NCBI GenBank assembly: GCA_948474755.1
Contig: CAOLHI010000059.1
Span: 310,001 to 374,000, forward strand
Direction: 5' to 3'
Length of the DNA: 64,000 nt
From: Ctenosaura bakeri
Taxonomy: Eukaryota > Chordata > Lepidosauria > Squamata > Iguanidae
The notes under the pieces: model-generated
Told to the model about the DNA's origin: nothing
The model's input: the letters and a program-made list of their open reading frames with translations, nothing else
Database searches by the model: none
Shown here: positions 26,058 to 38,394 of the stretch, in pieces
Numbering within the stretch: the first letter of the stretch is position 1
Layout: each line of letters begins with the position of its first letter
Translations under genes and position numbers: made by a program

Positions 26058-26529
26058 AACTTTGTCTGTGCCTCAAGATTTTAACTAGTAGCTAAAAACT
26101 ATTCTGGTGATCTGAAGTTGCCTGAGTCTCTTACTTTCTCAAGCTCCAATCAACAGCCAGAAAATAAATGATTTATGAGGGCCTGTGCTATGTTAAAATG
26201 GCAGGCATAAACCATTAGAAATTCCATTGTATTTGTTCAGTGACATGGAGAGGCAGAGTTGATTTGCAAGTGCTGTTTGGTAAGTAAACAGGTGTACACA
26301 GTATGTCAGCACTAATCAATGTCACGAGCTATATGGTGAGAAGGTAAGAGGTGCCTCTTTTAGAACTATATCATCATTAAAACTGCTTCTAGTCTGCATG
26401 AACACTTAGTGGAACCTATTCGGGGGTCCTTTTTACTAGCATCTTGACATCCAACAACCAAAGCTGACGTGCAGAACAAGATTCAGGCAAGTGAATGTCC
26501 ATAAAGAACAGGGTATTATATACCACAGA

Positions 26530-26718
26530 GAACCTAAATACTCTAAATTTCTCATCTTGGAAATTAAGCAGGGTCAGGCCTGGTTAGCACTTGGATGGGA
26601 AACGAGCAATGAATACCAGATGCTGTAGACTATATTTCAGAAGAAGAAACTGAGAAAACCATCTCTGAGTATAAGTCAACAGGTGATTTCAAGGCACATA
26701 CACACACACATACACACA
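26530..26718 (+). repeat. 5S rRNA-derived SINE
   Basis: Contains the 5S-like GGAAATTAAGCAGGGTCAGG and GGTTAGCACTTGGATGGGAA, then the shared tail (ACCATCTCTGAGTATAAGTC, GGTGATTTCAAGGCACATAC) and CA repeats. The 5' 5S portion is degraded, and the tail is shorter than in the copy at 24214. Confidence 0.85.
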
Positions 26719-26780
26719 CCACATGGTACAAATTCAACTGTGGACAAAAATTCATTCCTGGTTATGTCTCTAAATCTCTT

Positions 26781-26940
26781 TGGCCATTTCTGCAATTGAC
26801 TGTTATAGCACTATCATTCCACTTGCGACATCCTATGGAATCCTGGGGTTTGCAGTTTCAGGAGGGGCCAGCAAACCCCAGGATTCCATAGGATGTTGCA
26901 AGTGGAATGATAGCGCTATAACAGTCTAGTGAGGAAATTA
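26781..26940. mobile_element. Hairpin MITE (55-bp arms, 17-nt loop)
   Basis: Arms 26799-26853 and 26871-26925 match in 53 of 55 positions. The left terminus TGGCCATTTCTGCAAT is kept. Same family as 22742-22865, but both arms share CACTTGC(A/G)ACATCC in place of CACTTTCAACATCC. Confidence 0.85.
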
Positions 26941-28994
26941 TCTTTGTTTCAGCTTCAAATAGGGGCAGGTGTAGCTTTGGCCAGAAAGTCACAAAATTCT
27001 ACTATCAGTCTCCAGATATACCAGTAAATCCTGATCTACTTTCTACCTACCCTTGTACTACATAACAATAAGCCCAACATAACTCCAGTTTAGAAATTGA
27101 ACCAATTCTACTGTTTCGTTCTCTCTTACACACAAAGAAAATGTGTTTCTCTGTTAGAAACCTAAATGAATGAAACTCACTCTTTGCTACAACAAATTTC
27201 TAAGGTAATACTGAAACTGTGCTTAGTACAGCGAAAATTCAAATTGCTTTACATGGGTTTTGTAATTATCCCAACATTCTTCTTTGGGATATCAGGCAGC
27301 AGATGATATACTTGGGCAGCAAAGAACAATGGCCTATGTGAAGCACACTGACAGCCCTGCCACCCTCCACAAATTGGAGGAAAATTAACACCCATTTTGA
27401 TAACCCACATGAGTCTAAACTCTGTAAATTGCACACAGAACCTATACTAGTACAGCAGGCAGCCATGGGAGGTGTAGAGCAGGAACAGGAATCAGAGACT
27501 TCTGCAGAAGTTCATAGACTACAACAGCCAGTTTTCTTCACTTGACTATTGTATCTGGGAGTTGCAATACCTCCAATATCCTAACAAGCACATGGTTTCC
27601 ACTCACAATCTAAAGCACAGCAGGGTTAGCTGGGGAAGAACAAGTTAGAGAACTGTTGAGTTTTATTAAAGTTCAACAGGCAAGTATATCATGGCTTAGA
27701 AAAGTGGCTCTTTTAGACCACAGATGCCTGAATTCCCCACCAAGCATGGGCCAACTGATTCTGGGAGGTGTAGTTTAAAAAAAAAAACCCTACAAGTTAT
27801 GAAACAGCGGAGGGAGATAACATGCACACAAAGAGTTAGATCAATATAAAGTGATAAATTGGTTATAGTATTATGAAAAGAAAAGGAAGCAAATAGACTG
27901 TTTTGACTGACTGTGAATATGTTGGAATTCTTTCCTGAGTTGGGATTAGAGCTAACAGGTAGGACTGCTGGAAGCTCTATAGTATAGATTAACAATCTGA
28001 TTAACAGCGACAGTCATGACTAAATATAATGAAGCAACAGAACTTCAATCATTAGGAAAACAGTATCTCCTTAAAACAGCACAAAAATTACTGGAAATTA
28101 TATCTAGTTTTAAAGCCATAAACACATGGTGGCAGATTCAGCTTCACAACGATTGGGTAGCCAAAGAACACTGAGACACTTCAAATAGTGGGTGTGTTGC
28201 ACATTCAATAAAAAACATTTGCAACTTCTTTTTCTCCACATATCTACAACCTGATTCCTTAACATCAAACATCAAAGTATCCCCATCTAGGCCAGCCTTT
28301 CTTTCTTTCTTTTTTAAAAGTCAGTGCCATTTCATCTTTAAAGAAATTTGCCTGGCAAGTTTGACTTGTACCTCTGTCTCTGTTTTCATCACCAATTTAA
28401 TCCTCAGCAGTGTTCAGGAATCTGTCTCTTTACAAAACTCTCAGGTATGTTGACTATGGCCATGATCCAAAGGCCCACAAATGATAGTTAGGCCTAACAG
28501 AGTGCTTTTAATTTTCCATTCTGCTGCTATATTACCCTTCTTATTTGATTTTTAAACTCCTGCCTTCAGTCAGAAACACTTCTATCCATCTCTATTTATG
28601 GAAGGTCTAGTTTTTGAAGTGGCATACTAGCATACCCAAGGAGGGGAAGGCCATTTTTGAAAACCTTTTTCAGTCCACTCTGTTCTGCTCAGGGACACCC
28701 AAACAAGTGTGAGCCAAAATGTGATCACACATGATTCAAATTTGACAAAGCAGCTGGAGTGGGTTGACACAGAGTTGCTTCCCTATCCAAGGTCATTTGA
28801 AAGGCATCAGTAAGAGTACATGCAGAAAACATTCCTGCACTAGCTAATTCTGGATTTCAGAGCCATCTTTTCTTGATTTCAAACCCTGTTTTCTCTTATC
28901 TTCAGGAGACATGCTTGGGATCATTTCACTGAACTGATCACCAAATGGAACAACCCTGTCGGTAGTTTTGTAACATCTGGGGGAGCTTATGGAG

Positions 28995-29110
28995 TCTAAC
29001 TTGTTTTATTTATTTTTAAAAGATTTATAAACCATCTTTTAGTGTAGCTCCCTCCCAAGGCAGCATGCCGCAATATTTACAACACACAATACAATAAATC
29101 AAAATTAACA
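28995..29110 (-). repeat. LINE 3' end fragment, inverted
   Basis: TTTATTTATTTTTAAAAGAT, TTATAAACCATCTTTTAGTG, CTCCCTCCCAAGGCAGCATG and ACAATACAATAAATCAAAAT look like the complement of the same kind of LINE terminus. Confidence 0.55.
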
Positions 29111-31082
29111 ATCTTGAATTCCCATAATGATTACTTAACAAGAACAACCTTGACAATTAGAGTTCTTAGTGACTTGGATTCTATGGGAGACCTTTGCTAT
29201 TGCAGCTCAATCTGTAACAAGTATAACTGGAGAAGTGCCTCAAAAGAGTGGCAAAGTGGCATGTGAGAACCCAAGTAAACATCACACAGTAGTCACGCAG
29301 ACCATGAATCGTTGCTGTCATTGCTGTCTAGTTTGCAGAGTAGCAAGGAAGTAAAGAGTCTCTTCTCTGCTTACCATGCCAAGAGCTTTCAGGGATGAGA
29401 GGGACCAAATGACCCCTTTGGAGATATGTTTTTAGCATTATCAGATGGTGGCTTGTATCTTGGTGATATTAACCCAGGCACATCCAGATGAAATTCCTGC
29501 CCCAAACCCAGCAGAAGTGCAATATCAAGAGGAAGACAAGTAGCAGCAACCATAGTGTGATGGGGACAGGGCAGATAATACTACTGTTTGGACATTAGGT
29601 AACTAGATTTTTTAAAGGAATACACTACTGTGACTCCTCTGGACAATACACTAGTCTGAATCTTATATCTAATCACCACTAAAGTAGATTCAGTATTTAA
29701 TTAATAGTTAGTTAACACTTCTGTAAATCATATTGATCCTATTAGTCTATTCCAGTTGGGAGTACCAACAGGATTCAAGTCACTGTAAACAGAAAACCCT
29801 AGTTAAGTTGGCTGTGTAGCCAATAGTAGGCTTATGCCAAAGTCATTTCTATTCATATCGAGTGGAAATGCAGAGGTCAAATTCTGTACCAAGTGTCACC
29901 AAACCAAGTATCAAAATATGTTCTTTAAAAGTGTAAGCATTGCAGAAGTTTAAGAGATACAACGCAATACCAACCGGTCAGAAACTGGCAGCAGATGACA
30001 TAAATGTTCTTGTTTTAAAATGCTCACTTGTCATCGCTGGCTAATGGTCTTAATACCAGTCTGCCCTTAGCTCAGAAAAACCTATTGTTAGGCTGCCACA
30101 GTGTGCATTTCATCAGCTTCCCCAGAGCAAAATGTGTCTCTGTTGAAAAGAGGCTGTAATGTCTACCCTGCTAATCTTGGAGTTAACCGATATGATCCCT
30201 TATATTGCACAGGCAAAAGCAAAAGCTTTAGAACATCTGAACAAACACAAAAAGTTTTGCTCAAGTAAAGGAGAATATGGAAATATAACAATGAACAGTG
30301 TTCCTGAAGGTTTTTTTTTAAAAAAAAACACTTTTGGATTAAAAAAAGAATTAAAAAATGCAAGACCCAATTTTCTCCAGACAAGGCTGGAAATGGAAAG
30401 AAGAAGAAAAGCACTTCACAATTCTGCATCAAGTTTCTCCTGGCAATGTACCTCCACATTTTCTTAAGCTCCAGAGAAGTCAGGAATGCCAGGGGATGAA
30501 AATCACATGTGTCAAACCCATAAAAGAATAGCCCTTACCCTAGTACTGTGGGATCAGCATGCCAACTGCAGCTGGAGATACAAAACTTAAATACCAGATC
30601 TATTGGACATAAAAGGAAACAAGGTAAAGGGGATCAGCCAGTTTTTGTTCCAGCCAAGCAGGCAATGGTCTGGGTCACAGTTTGCAACAGTGCTATTCCA
30701 AGTGGTGGTCCATGGACTGGTGCCAGGCCTTGAGCCATCTGCTATCAATCTCTGGAAAGCTTCCAGAAAAGAAACAATTATAGCCAAAGAACACAAATAT
30801 GGTACCAATCCCTGGCATAGGGGGGGAAACGTGGCTCAGACAGTTTAACATGCACCGGTTTACAGTACGATTTTGATTTTATGTAACATATAGACAGACA
30901 CAAACACAAGTACATTCATAGTAATTTCTTCTCCAGACTCTTCCTTATCACTGTAGTATGTATTCATTGACTAAATGTAGGACTTTGATGATATGGCAAT
31001 GAACCCATGAAGGAGAATAAGCCTTACATGAAATGTGGAGTAGTACAATACAGCATTTAGTCACTGTTCTAGGACAAAACCA

Positions 31083-31185
31083 TCAGAAGCTGCCTTGTAT
31101 AGAATCAGACCCTAAGTCCATCTATCTCAGTATTGTAAACACTCCCAAGAAGCAGCCCACCCCACACCACTAAGATTCCAAGTTC
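31083..31185 (+). repeat. Squamate-style interspersed repeat fragment
   Basis: AGAAGCTGCCTTGTATAGAA, TCAGACCCTAAGTCCATCTA and TCTCAGTATTGTAAACACTC resemble a widespread reptile repeat opening; family name not assigned. Confidence 0.5.
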
Positions 31186-31409
31186 TGCCCTACCTAAAGA
31201 TGCCAAGGACAGAACCAGGAAGGAAGGCATGTGCTCTAACACTGAATGACATCCTGCAAAAGAACATCTCAATCTGTCCAAAACCATAATGCTAACTGCA
31301 GAATAATAGCACATAAAACTTGAATGCTCCTTGCCCCAAAAATATCTCTGCAAGGTCCCCAGGTCAAAAAGATTTTAAAAGTTATTAAGGGTTTAAAAAT
31401 AACAATTTA

Positions 31410-31500
31410 CTTTGAACAAAGGAATCTTGGAGCGCCTTTGAGACTGAGATAAAGAAGTTCGTAGCACAAGCTTTTTTAGAGTTAATCTACTTTATCAGAT
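31410..31500 (+). repeat. Partial copy of the CACCTTTGAGACTGA-type repeat
   Basis: CGCCTTTGAGACTGAGATAA and AAGTTCGTAGCACAAGCTTT followed by CTACTTTATCAGATG resemble the left half of the 31550 element. Confidence 0.55.
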
Positions 31501-31549
31501 GTTCTTCCCTTGCCACTTATTATTTCTTGTTATTATTCTTATTATTCAA

Positions 31550-31740
31550 ACACATAGCTGTGTTAGTCTGTATCGGTATGCAAAGAGATATTGCAGCACC
31601 TTTTAAACTGAGAGAAAGAAGTTTGTAACTTTCACAGGCCAGGTCTGCATCTGATGAAGCAGACCCAGTTTATGAATGCCCATGCTACAAACATCTTTCT
31701 CTCATTTAGTCTCAAAGGTGCTACAAGACCCCACAGCATG
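31550..31740. mobile_element. Foldback repeat containing TAGCTGTGTTAGTCTGT
   Basis: After TAGCTGTGTTAGTCTGTATC, the arm GCAGCACCTTTTAAACTGAG..AAAGAAGTTTGTAAC pairs with the right arm GCTACAAACATCTTTCTCTC..AGTCTCAAAGGTGCT. Between them lies CATCTGATGAAGCAGAC. A similar piece is at 31410-31500, and a fragment is at 36965. Confidence 0.7.
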
Positions 31741-33523
31741 CTTTTATTATTTCTTTCACTTATAATTTCTTTGAACAGTGTACTCTAAAGCCTTCCCTCT
31801 ACCCTTTCTGGCCACTTGTTATAATGTCCACACAATGGTTTTCCATCACTGTGAAGCACAGTATTCAACTCTGCTATGTTTATGCCTCTTGCCCAACAGT
31901 CAGATTGTCTTCTAATGTTCTCTGGTTTGGTGCATTTCAGGGTGTGGGGAAGGAGGAAGGAATGGAAGAGTCTTCCATATAGTGCATGGAAGAAACTGGA
32001 CAATGACAGAAAAGGACAGAGCAAATAGATGAGATACTGAAAAATGACTGGGCATGTAGTGGCAAGGGAAGAGGTAAGTGGGGTCTACATGATTGAAAAG
32101 GTGCAATGCAAAGATGACGGTATTCATCCAACAAGTAACAGCACCTGGAGATATATTGTAAGCCTTTGATAAGCTGTGACAGTCACTAAAAGCAACGCAC
32201 ACAGCCGCTAGGTCTAAACAAATTGAGTAGATGAGCTCTCTCTTTCTCTGAGCTAGTCACATGTGTGTTGCCAAAAGCTCCTGCCAGGTGTAAAGTCCAC
32301 AGTCAGGCTTTTCACTCCTTTGAAAAAACATTTCTTCCTTCTCACTTTATCCAAATACCTAGAGGCAAGGCACCAGTTTGTGGATTCCTGCCTGCCTTCA
32401 CCCCTGTCTCAGCATGTCCTGGCCCTCCAGTGCTCAGGTAAGTATGTCAGGCTTACCCTTGCTCCTGTAAAGAGTTCGTCAACAACATCAAATCTCACTG
32501 CCAGAATGCAAGTTTCAACTTGGCCAAGCTACAAACATTTTACTTTTCCTCAAAATTAACTGAAGTGCCTCTTTCAATTTTGCATTAAAGAAAGTTTCTC
32601 CGTGTTGTTACTCTATTAGAGCAGATATTTCCTTTGAGAAACTTAAGATGCAGTAGCAGACAAAAATGTATTAACATTTATTACAAATGTAAGAACCCAA
32701 AATCAGTGTAATAAGGGTAACTTAAATCAAAATACAAGAGGAGAGCAGGTTTGAATATATAACATGTCTGGATGGGGTTTATGACTTCTTTTTTTAAAAA
32801 GCATACTGTTTATGTGAATACATACACATTTATCTGAGGAAGAAAAATAATCACTTCCTTTCAAACATTCCCAAGCAGAAATGTACATCTCATTACAATG
32901 GATTGTAGCTAGACTTATAAATAGAGTAGACTCATTGATATCAATGTGACTGAGTTATATCCCATTAATTTCAATTAATTTCTTCTAATTAGAACTCAGT
33001 CTGGATCCAAACCAGTAAAATTTCAACACAATATGGCTCCGGGTCTTGATATTATGCCAAACCACAGTTTCCACATATCATACATCAGAAAAATCTAGCT
33101 CCTGGATGTATTGGCAAGGTGTAGTTGATCATCTGCTTCTGTTTTCCATCTACACTTTAGTATTTAGATACAGTGAGCCCTTGAGATGGAGAACACTTGC
33201 AACCATTGTTGTCAATTTCAGTCAACACACCAAACCCCTAGTTTGCAAATTCTATTCAAACCATGGTTTCTGATCCCAGCTTGCCAGCTTATTGTAAACC
33301 ATAGTTTTATGCATCTAGATCAACTGTGGTGGAATTTGGGGCCAATTTTATAACATGAGATACTCTACGGACTACATAAACTTCCAAAAATGACAAAAAC
33401 TCAGAGAAACAACTCCAGAAGTACTAGAGGAAAAAAATTGTGTTTAGCAGTGCATGGGGCCCTGAAATCTATTTAAAAAGTGATTTACTCTTTCTGGAAT
33501 TTTCCCCGGGCCCTTTAACACTA

Positions 33524-33738
33524 GTGCCCTATCATACTATACTGTTATTGCACTATTATTCCACTTTAACTGCCATGGCAACATTCTATGCAATTCTGGG
33601 GTTTGTAGTTTAGTGAGGCCCAAGAGCTCTCTGCTTGAGAATTCTAAATGCTCCTCCCTAAATTGCAAATCCCAGGATTTCATACCATAAGTTAAGGTGG
33701 AAAAATAGTGCTATAACAGTATAGTGTGATAGGGCCCT
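33524..33738. mobile_element. MITE with TIR GCCCTATCATACTATACTGTTA
   Basis: The left end GCCCTATCATACTATACTG pairs with CAGTATAGTGTGATAGGGC at the right. Inside: TGGGGTTTGTAGTTTAGTGA and CTAAATTGCAAATCCCAGGA. Well preserved. Confidence 0.82.
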
Positions 33739-33885
33739 AAGTATACTACAATGATTCCCCTTTAACTGCTGTGGCTCCATCCTATGAAATCCTGAGGTTT
33801 GTAATCTAGTGAGGAACTAGAATCTTCTAAATAGCCCTCTCCAAACTACAAACCATTGCCATGGCAGTTGTAAAAGAGTCCAAGA
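33739..33885. mobile_element. Second MITE abutting the previous one
   Basis: Starts directly after the first: CTACAATGATTCCCCTTTAA, CTGTGGCTCCATCCTATGAA, GGTTTGTAATCTAGTGAGGA, then AAACTACAAACCATTGCCAT and GGCAGTTGTAAAAGAGTCC. Right arm shortened. Confidence 0.68.
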
Positions 33886-34745
33886 CTGGCAGGTTATCTT
33901 TTATTTATGCCATAAAAATAGCAAACCCTACTGAGAGCCACAAGACAAGCCTGGGGTCACATGTGGCATTTTGTCCACACCTATAGTAAATTTATATTGG
34001 CATTGGTCAGAACTGAACCAGCATCTCTTTGGTGTAGGTAGCCCAAACTAACCATGCCATGTTCCTGCTTCCCTATCCATATGTTCATTTCTGTTTACAT
34101 GAACAAAAATGAATGTATGGATAGGGAAGCATCTGGTAACATAAACAAAGCTACCAATATTTTGTTCAGGATTATATTAATCTTTCCCAAAGATAAACCT
34201 TTGTACCTGAGATGAAGTACATAAAAGATCACTTTATTAATCTTTCCCAACATGCCTCCTAAATGACCAGTACATTTCGCAATGAGTGATTAGAATCCGT
34301 TTCTCACTATATGACATACAAATTTCCTCCAAGGCTGAGCTTCTATTCTGGAATCATCTTTATGTTTCCCAAATTTCATCTGAAAAAACTACGTACTTAG
34401 AGGACAGACATTTTCTATGCTTTGGTACTGCATTGTTATTCTGACTGTGTGCAGAATTCCTTGCTTAGAGAAAGCCTCATATGACTGATACAGCACGTGT
34501 GTTACACCAAGAGGCCTCAGGTTCATTCCCAAATACTTCCATGTTGGGTTGGGGAAGACTCTGGCCTGAAGCCCTGGAGAGCCACTCCCAGTCAGTATAA
34601 ACAATGCTGACGTAGTTGGGCTAATGTGGTTGTGAGGGTGTCACTGTTCATGTGATTTTATTAACTACACAGTAAACCACACAAGACCACTTGGCCCTCA
34701 TGCCTGTACCTTCAGCTAAACATGCATAAACTTTCTAAAATGACT

Positions 34746-34924
34746 AACTGTTGTTGTGTGCCATCATTTCTGACTTATGGCAACCCTAAGGTGAACCTGC
34801 CATGGAGTTTTCTGGGGCTGAGAGTATGTAATGCACCCAAGATTTCCATGGCCAAGTGGGGAATCAAATCCTGGTCTCCAGAATTGTAGTCCAACATTCA
34901 AATCACTAATCCACGCTGGCTCTC
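34746..34924 (-). repeat. tRNA-derived SINE with ACA-type tail, nearly full length
   Basis: The minus strand begins AGAGCCAGCGTGG, with an A-box-like segment followed by a B-box-like GGATTTGATTCCCC, then the body GCCATAAGTCAGAAATGATG and the tail ending CACACAACAACAG. Better preserved at the head than the copy at 1164-1335. Its last 30 bp resemble the tail of the 5S-derived SINEs. Confidence 0.82.
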
Positions 34925-35585
34925 TGACTAATTATTTGGAAACAAATCCCTAGCCAAAATTTTACAAAACCATGAAACAACAGCAGGGATATCCTGACAG
35001 CGAACCTCCCCTAGTACATATAGATAGGACATTACAGTATTGTTACTTAAAAGAATTGTTGAATATTGTGAAAGGTCGAAATGCTTTGGGAGTTGTCAAT
35101 CAGAAAGTTCATTTGGAAGGCACCCAAGGCCACCCTTAGTTAATTCCTAGAAACAAAGGAAATGTTTCTATTATAAGAACTGCCTCCGTGGTGCTTTGGA
35201 AAAAGAACTCTACTGAAATATGTTAGCAGTCACATGATAATTCCCTGCACAAACCTTTTGGATGTTCTATCTCTCTGGGTTCCAGAAATGCAATCTATCC
35301 TGCATTTCTCTTATAAAACTCAAGGGCTTCACCAAGTTATTACAAGGGCATAAATGCAAGGCCAATTGCTTCACCACACTGCTTCAGAATACCATCCATA
35401 TACTTAAATCAAATGCAATGTCAAAACCGCAGCACTGGGGAACAGAGAATGTGATTGAAGTTTGCATGTTTCCTTCTGTCTTTTCATGTGACAGTAATTC
35501 CCTATTCTGCTTGAATCTGTGGTAACCATTAGTTTACCATGACATCAGGCATACCATGGTTATCAATAGCCGCCAAAGGCATCTA

Positions 35586-37536
35586 CCATATTTTCCGGCG
35601 TATAAGATGACCTTTTAACCCCCGAAAAACTTTGCAAAAGTCGGGGGTCGTCTTATACGCAGGGTGTGGCAGGGAGGCCCCGGCCCACAGAGCTTCCCAC
35701 CGGCCCGGGGAGAGGCCCCGTTGCCGCCGAGCTTCCCGCCGGCCCGCGGAGCTTCCCACTGGCCCAGGGAGAGGCCCCATCGCCGCCGAGCTTCCCACCG
35801 GCCCGCGGAGCTTCCTGCCGGCCCGGGGAGAGGCCCCATCGCCACTGAGCTTCCTGCCAGCCCACGGAGCTTCCCACCAGCCCGGGGAGAGGCCCCGTCA
35901 CCGCCGAGCTTCCGCTGGCCCGCCCGCGGAGCTTCCCGCCTCACCGGCCTCGCGGAGGATACTCCCCCAGACGACCCGGTGAGGGGCTGAGGCTGAAGCA
36001 TCCTCCCCGCCCATCCCGGCCACGATCAGCAACCCATGATAAGGGGAAGGGCTGAAGGAGAAAGAGGCAGACGCCGGGGAGGGTCGGTCCGGTGCGGGTT
36101 CATTCCGCGGCATTGGCCGCGGGCAGCCCTGTTGGATGGAGTGGGGAGCCAAGCCCTCGGCACTGGGGAAGCTTCAGGGACTCTGGCGGCCTCCCGGGAG
36201 CCCCGCAGGGGCCAAGGCAGGGGCTCGGGGCACGCGTCACCTCCCTTTCCATTGCAGGCGGAGGGCAGCAGGTGCGGCGGATGGATGGAAACTACACTTC
36301 CCAGGATCCCTCGTGATGACTGCGGGGGTGGGGGCTCTGGCTCAGCTGGGCGCGAGGTGGCAGCGAGGGAGGAGGAGGAGGCCCGGGGAGAGGCCCCGTT
36401 GCTGCAGAGGACTCCACCGATGCAGACGGGCCCATTAGTGGCGCGGGGACCAGCCCGGGGCTCGCCCTGGCGGTCGGGAAGCCTGCAGGCTCGCCGGGGA
36501 GGGCGGGCCCCGGCTCCAGTCTGGGGTCTCCGCCCACCCACGGCTCCAACTCCGAGGAGGCTGCCACCCCTCCTCCCACTCTTCAATTCATCAGTTGCCC
36601 CGTTTCCAGTTCAAAGATGTTGACCTGCCATTATGTACCCAAGAGCTGAGTCAATCAACAAAGAAATTCAAAGTCAGCTTAAATACATTATCACACCAAG
36701 CAGATTGAAGAGTACTCATTCACAAATGCAACTACCTTCTAAAGAGAAATACAGACCTCTGCTTATTTCCTTGTGTTATGTTCAGTGCATACCATATAGT
36801 TTGGATCAACATCACACCATAAAATCAATGGTACAAGATTTATGATTTGTACAACTTAATGTACGGTATGATATGTTTTCTACAAGTCAGTGGTTATTGC
36901 TTCTGGAATCAGAATATATACAAGATAAGAAAGCTGAAAGCAATCATGCACGTTTTCAAAGAGATAGCTGTGTTAGCCTGTCACAGCCTAAAAAGGGGGG
37001 AAAAGAGGAAGGAAAGGAAGAGTTGAGCACATCTTTAAGACTGATTTATTTTGCATCTAATGTCAGTAATGCTCCATTATTTTGGACAAATAGGACAGTT
37101 TCTATGCAAGAGATATACATCTGATCTCAAAAGCAGCAATATCAAAAAAAAAAAAAAAAACCCAAAAGAGTTGCACCACATTTCAGCCTTCCTGGACATA
37201 TAATCTCTGGCTTACATCTAGAAGTTTTTGAATGAACAAAATTCAGAATAAGACTGGAAAGAGAAACAGCTAAACCGGGATATATTTACAAATTCCAATC
37301 CACAAACAGCCTTATATTTATAAGTGACAGTTTTCCTGCTAAGTACCTGCATGTCATAAGCATTTGAATTAAAATTACCATATTGAAATCAAATCTGATT
37401 TTTTTAAATTTTTATTTGGTGTGCGTTGGAAGAGGGGTAGTCTTATAAGGCGAGTATATCCCAAACTCTATATTTTAACTGGAAAAGCTGGGGGGCGTCT
37501 TATACGCCCAGTCGTCTTATACGCCGGAAAATACGG
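35586..37536. mobile_element. 1.95-kb TIR element with GC-rich core (possible captured host DNA)
   Basis: The left terminus TACCATATTTTCCGGCGTAT..AAGATGAC and the right terminus (read inverted) TACCGTATTTTCCGGCGTAT..AAGACGAC agree in 26 of 28 positions. TA on both sides fits a TA target duplication. Subterminal copies of GTCTTATACGCC/GGCGTATAAGAC occur inside both ends. The core has a 59-bp tandem array (35691-35930), about 700 bp of CpG-rich DNA (to about 36600), then A+T-rich sequence that includes a fragment of another repeat (36965-37110). No transposase seen. Superfamily not assigned. Confidence 0.78.
35691..35930 (+). repeat. Higher-order minisatellite, 39 + 20 bp units, four rounds
   Basis: AGCTTCC marks each unit start at 35691, 35730, 35750, 35789, 35809, 35848, 35868 and 35907, giving spacings of 39, 20, 39, 20, 39, 20, 39 bases; the next start is 23 bases on. 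Long units carry GGGGAGAGGCCCC; short units carry GCCCGCGG. A single related block GCCCGGGGAGAGGCCCCGTT recurs near 36380. Confidence 0.88.
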
Positions 37537-37639
37537 TATCATTTTCCTCTAAAATGAAATAAGATATCTACTTATGAGTGTAGTTCTGCTATGAGGGCCA
37601 CTTTGGGGAACTGGCTCTTTATGGCTAAATGGCTCTTAA

Positions 37640-37820
37640 ATAATTTTGCTGTGCTTTTTAACAGGATTGGTTATAATTTTATTTTCAATTCTATTGATAG
37701 TTTGATTCTATTTTAATTTTTAGTACTTTTTTAATGACAACTTTTAACTGTTATCTCTTTTATCTACTGTAAGCTGCTTTGAGGCGTAAGAAAAGATAGA
37801 GTATAAATGAATTTAAAAAC
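37640..37820 (+). repeat. LINE 3' end fragment
   Basis: T-rich sequence followed by TACTGTAAGCTGCTTTGAGG and AGATAGAGTATAAATGA, the typical squamate LINE terminus. Confidence 0.6.
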
Positions 37821-38394
37821 AGATAGTAGAAAGCAGGCAAGGGAATCAGCAGGCACTGGGGAGTGAAGAGGTCTTGCAATGTGTTCCCAAATCATAGTTT
37901 AGCATCTGAAATGTGATCAGAACCACAGAATATCTAATCCACTCCAAATTACATTACAGTGCTGTATCTAAAAACGTCACTCACAGTGAAAAACAGAGAT
38001 TAGTATGGGGTGTTATCACACAAAAGCTTGTGTTGACTACACTATATGGCATGCATAACATCCAATGCAGATGTGGTATCATTTAGGACAATAATCATCC
38101 CTTACTTTTCTGTAACACACTAATCATCATAAATGTGATACAGCTCTGTTTTCATGTGAGTTATGAACTGCAGCCATCATATATATGGTACAATTTGTTG
38201 TGTGGAAAGGATTCTGTTCCACACGCTGATCCTTTATTTATGATTATGGTAATTTTTATTACTATAATCATAAAAAACAAGCACCAATTGCTCAAAATAC
38301 AAAAACAGAATCCACTAAGCATTCTAGATTCTGAGCTACATCTGTTATGGGGTTGTTTTCATGAAATGCATTAAGACAATAAACTTACATCCAT

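Noticed and set aside
36026..36623. Long open frames on both strands taken as a nested protein-coding gene
   Set aside because: The region is CpG-rich and lies inside a TIR element; frames overlap on both strands and show no recognisable domain, so low stop frequency explains them.
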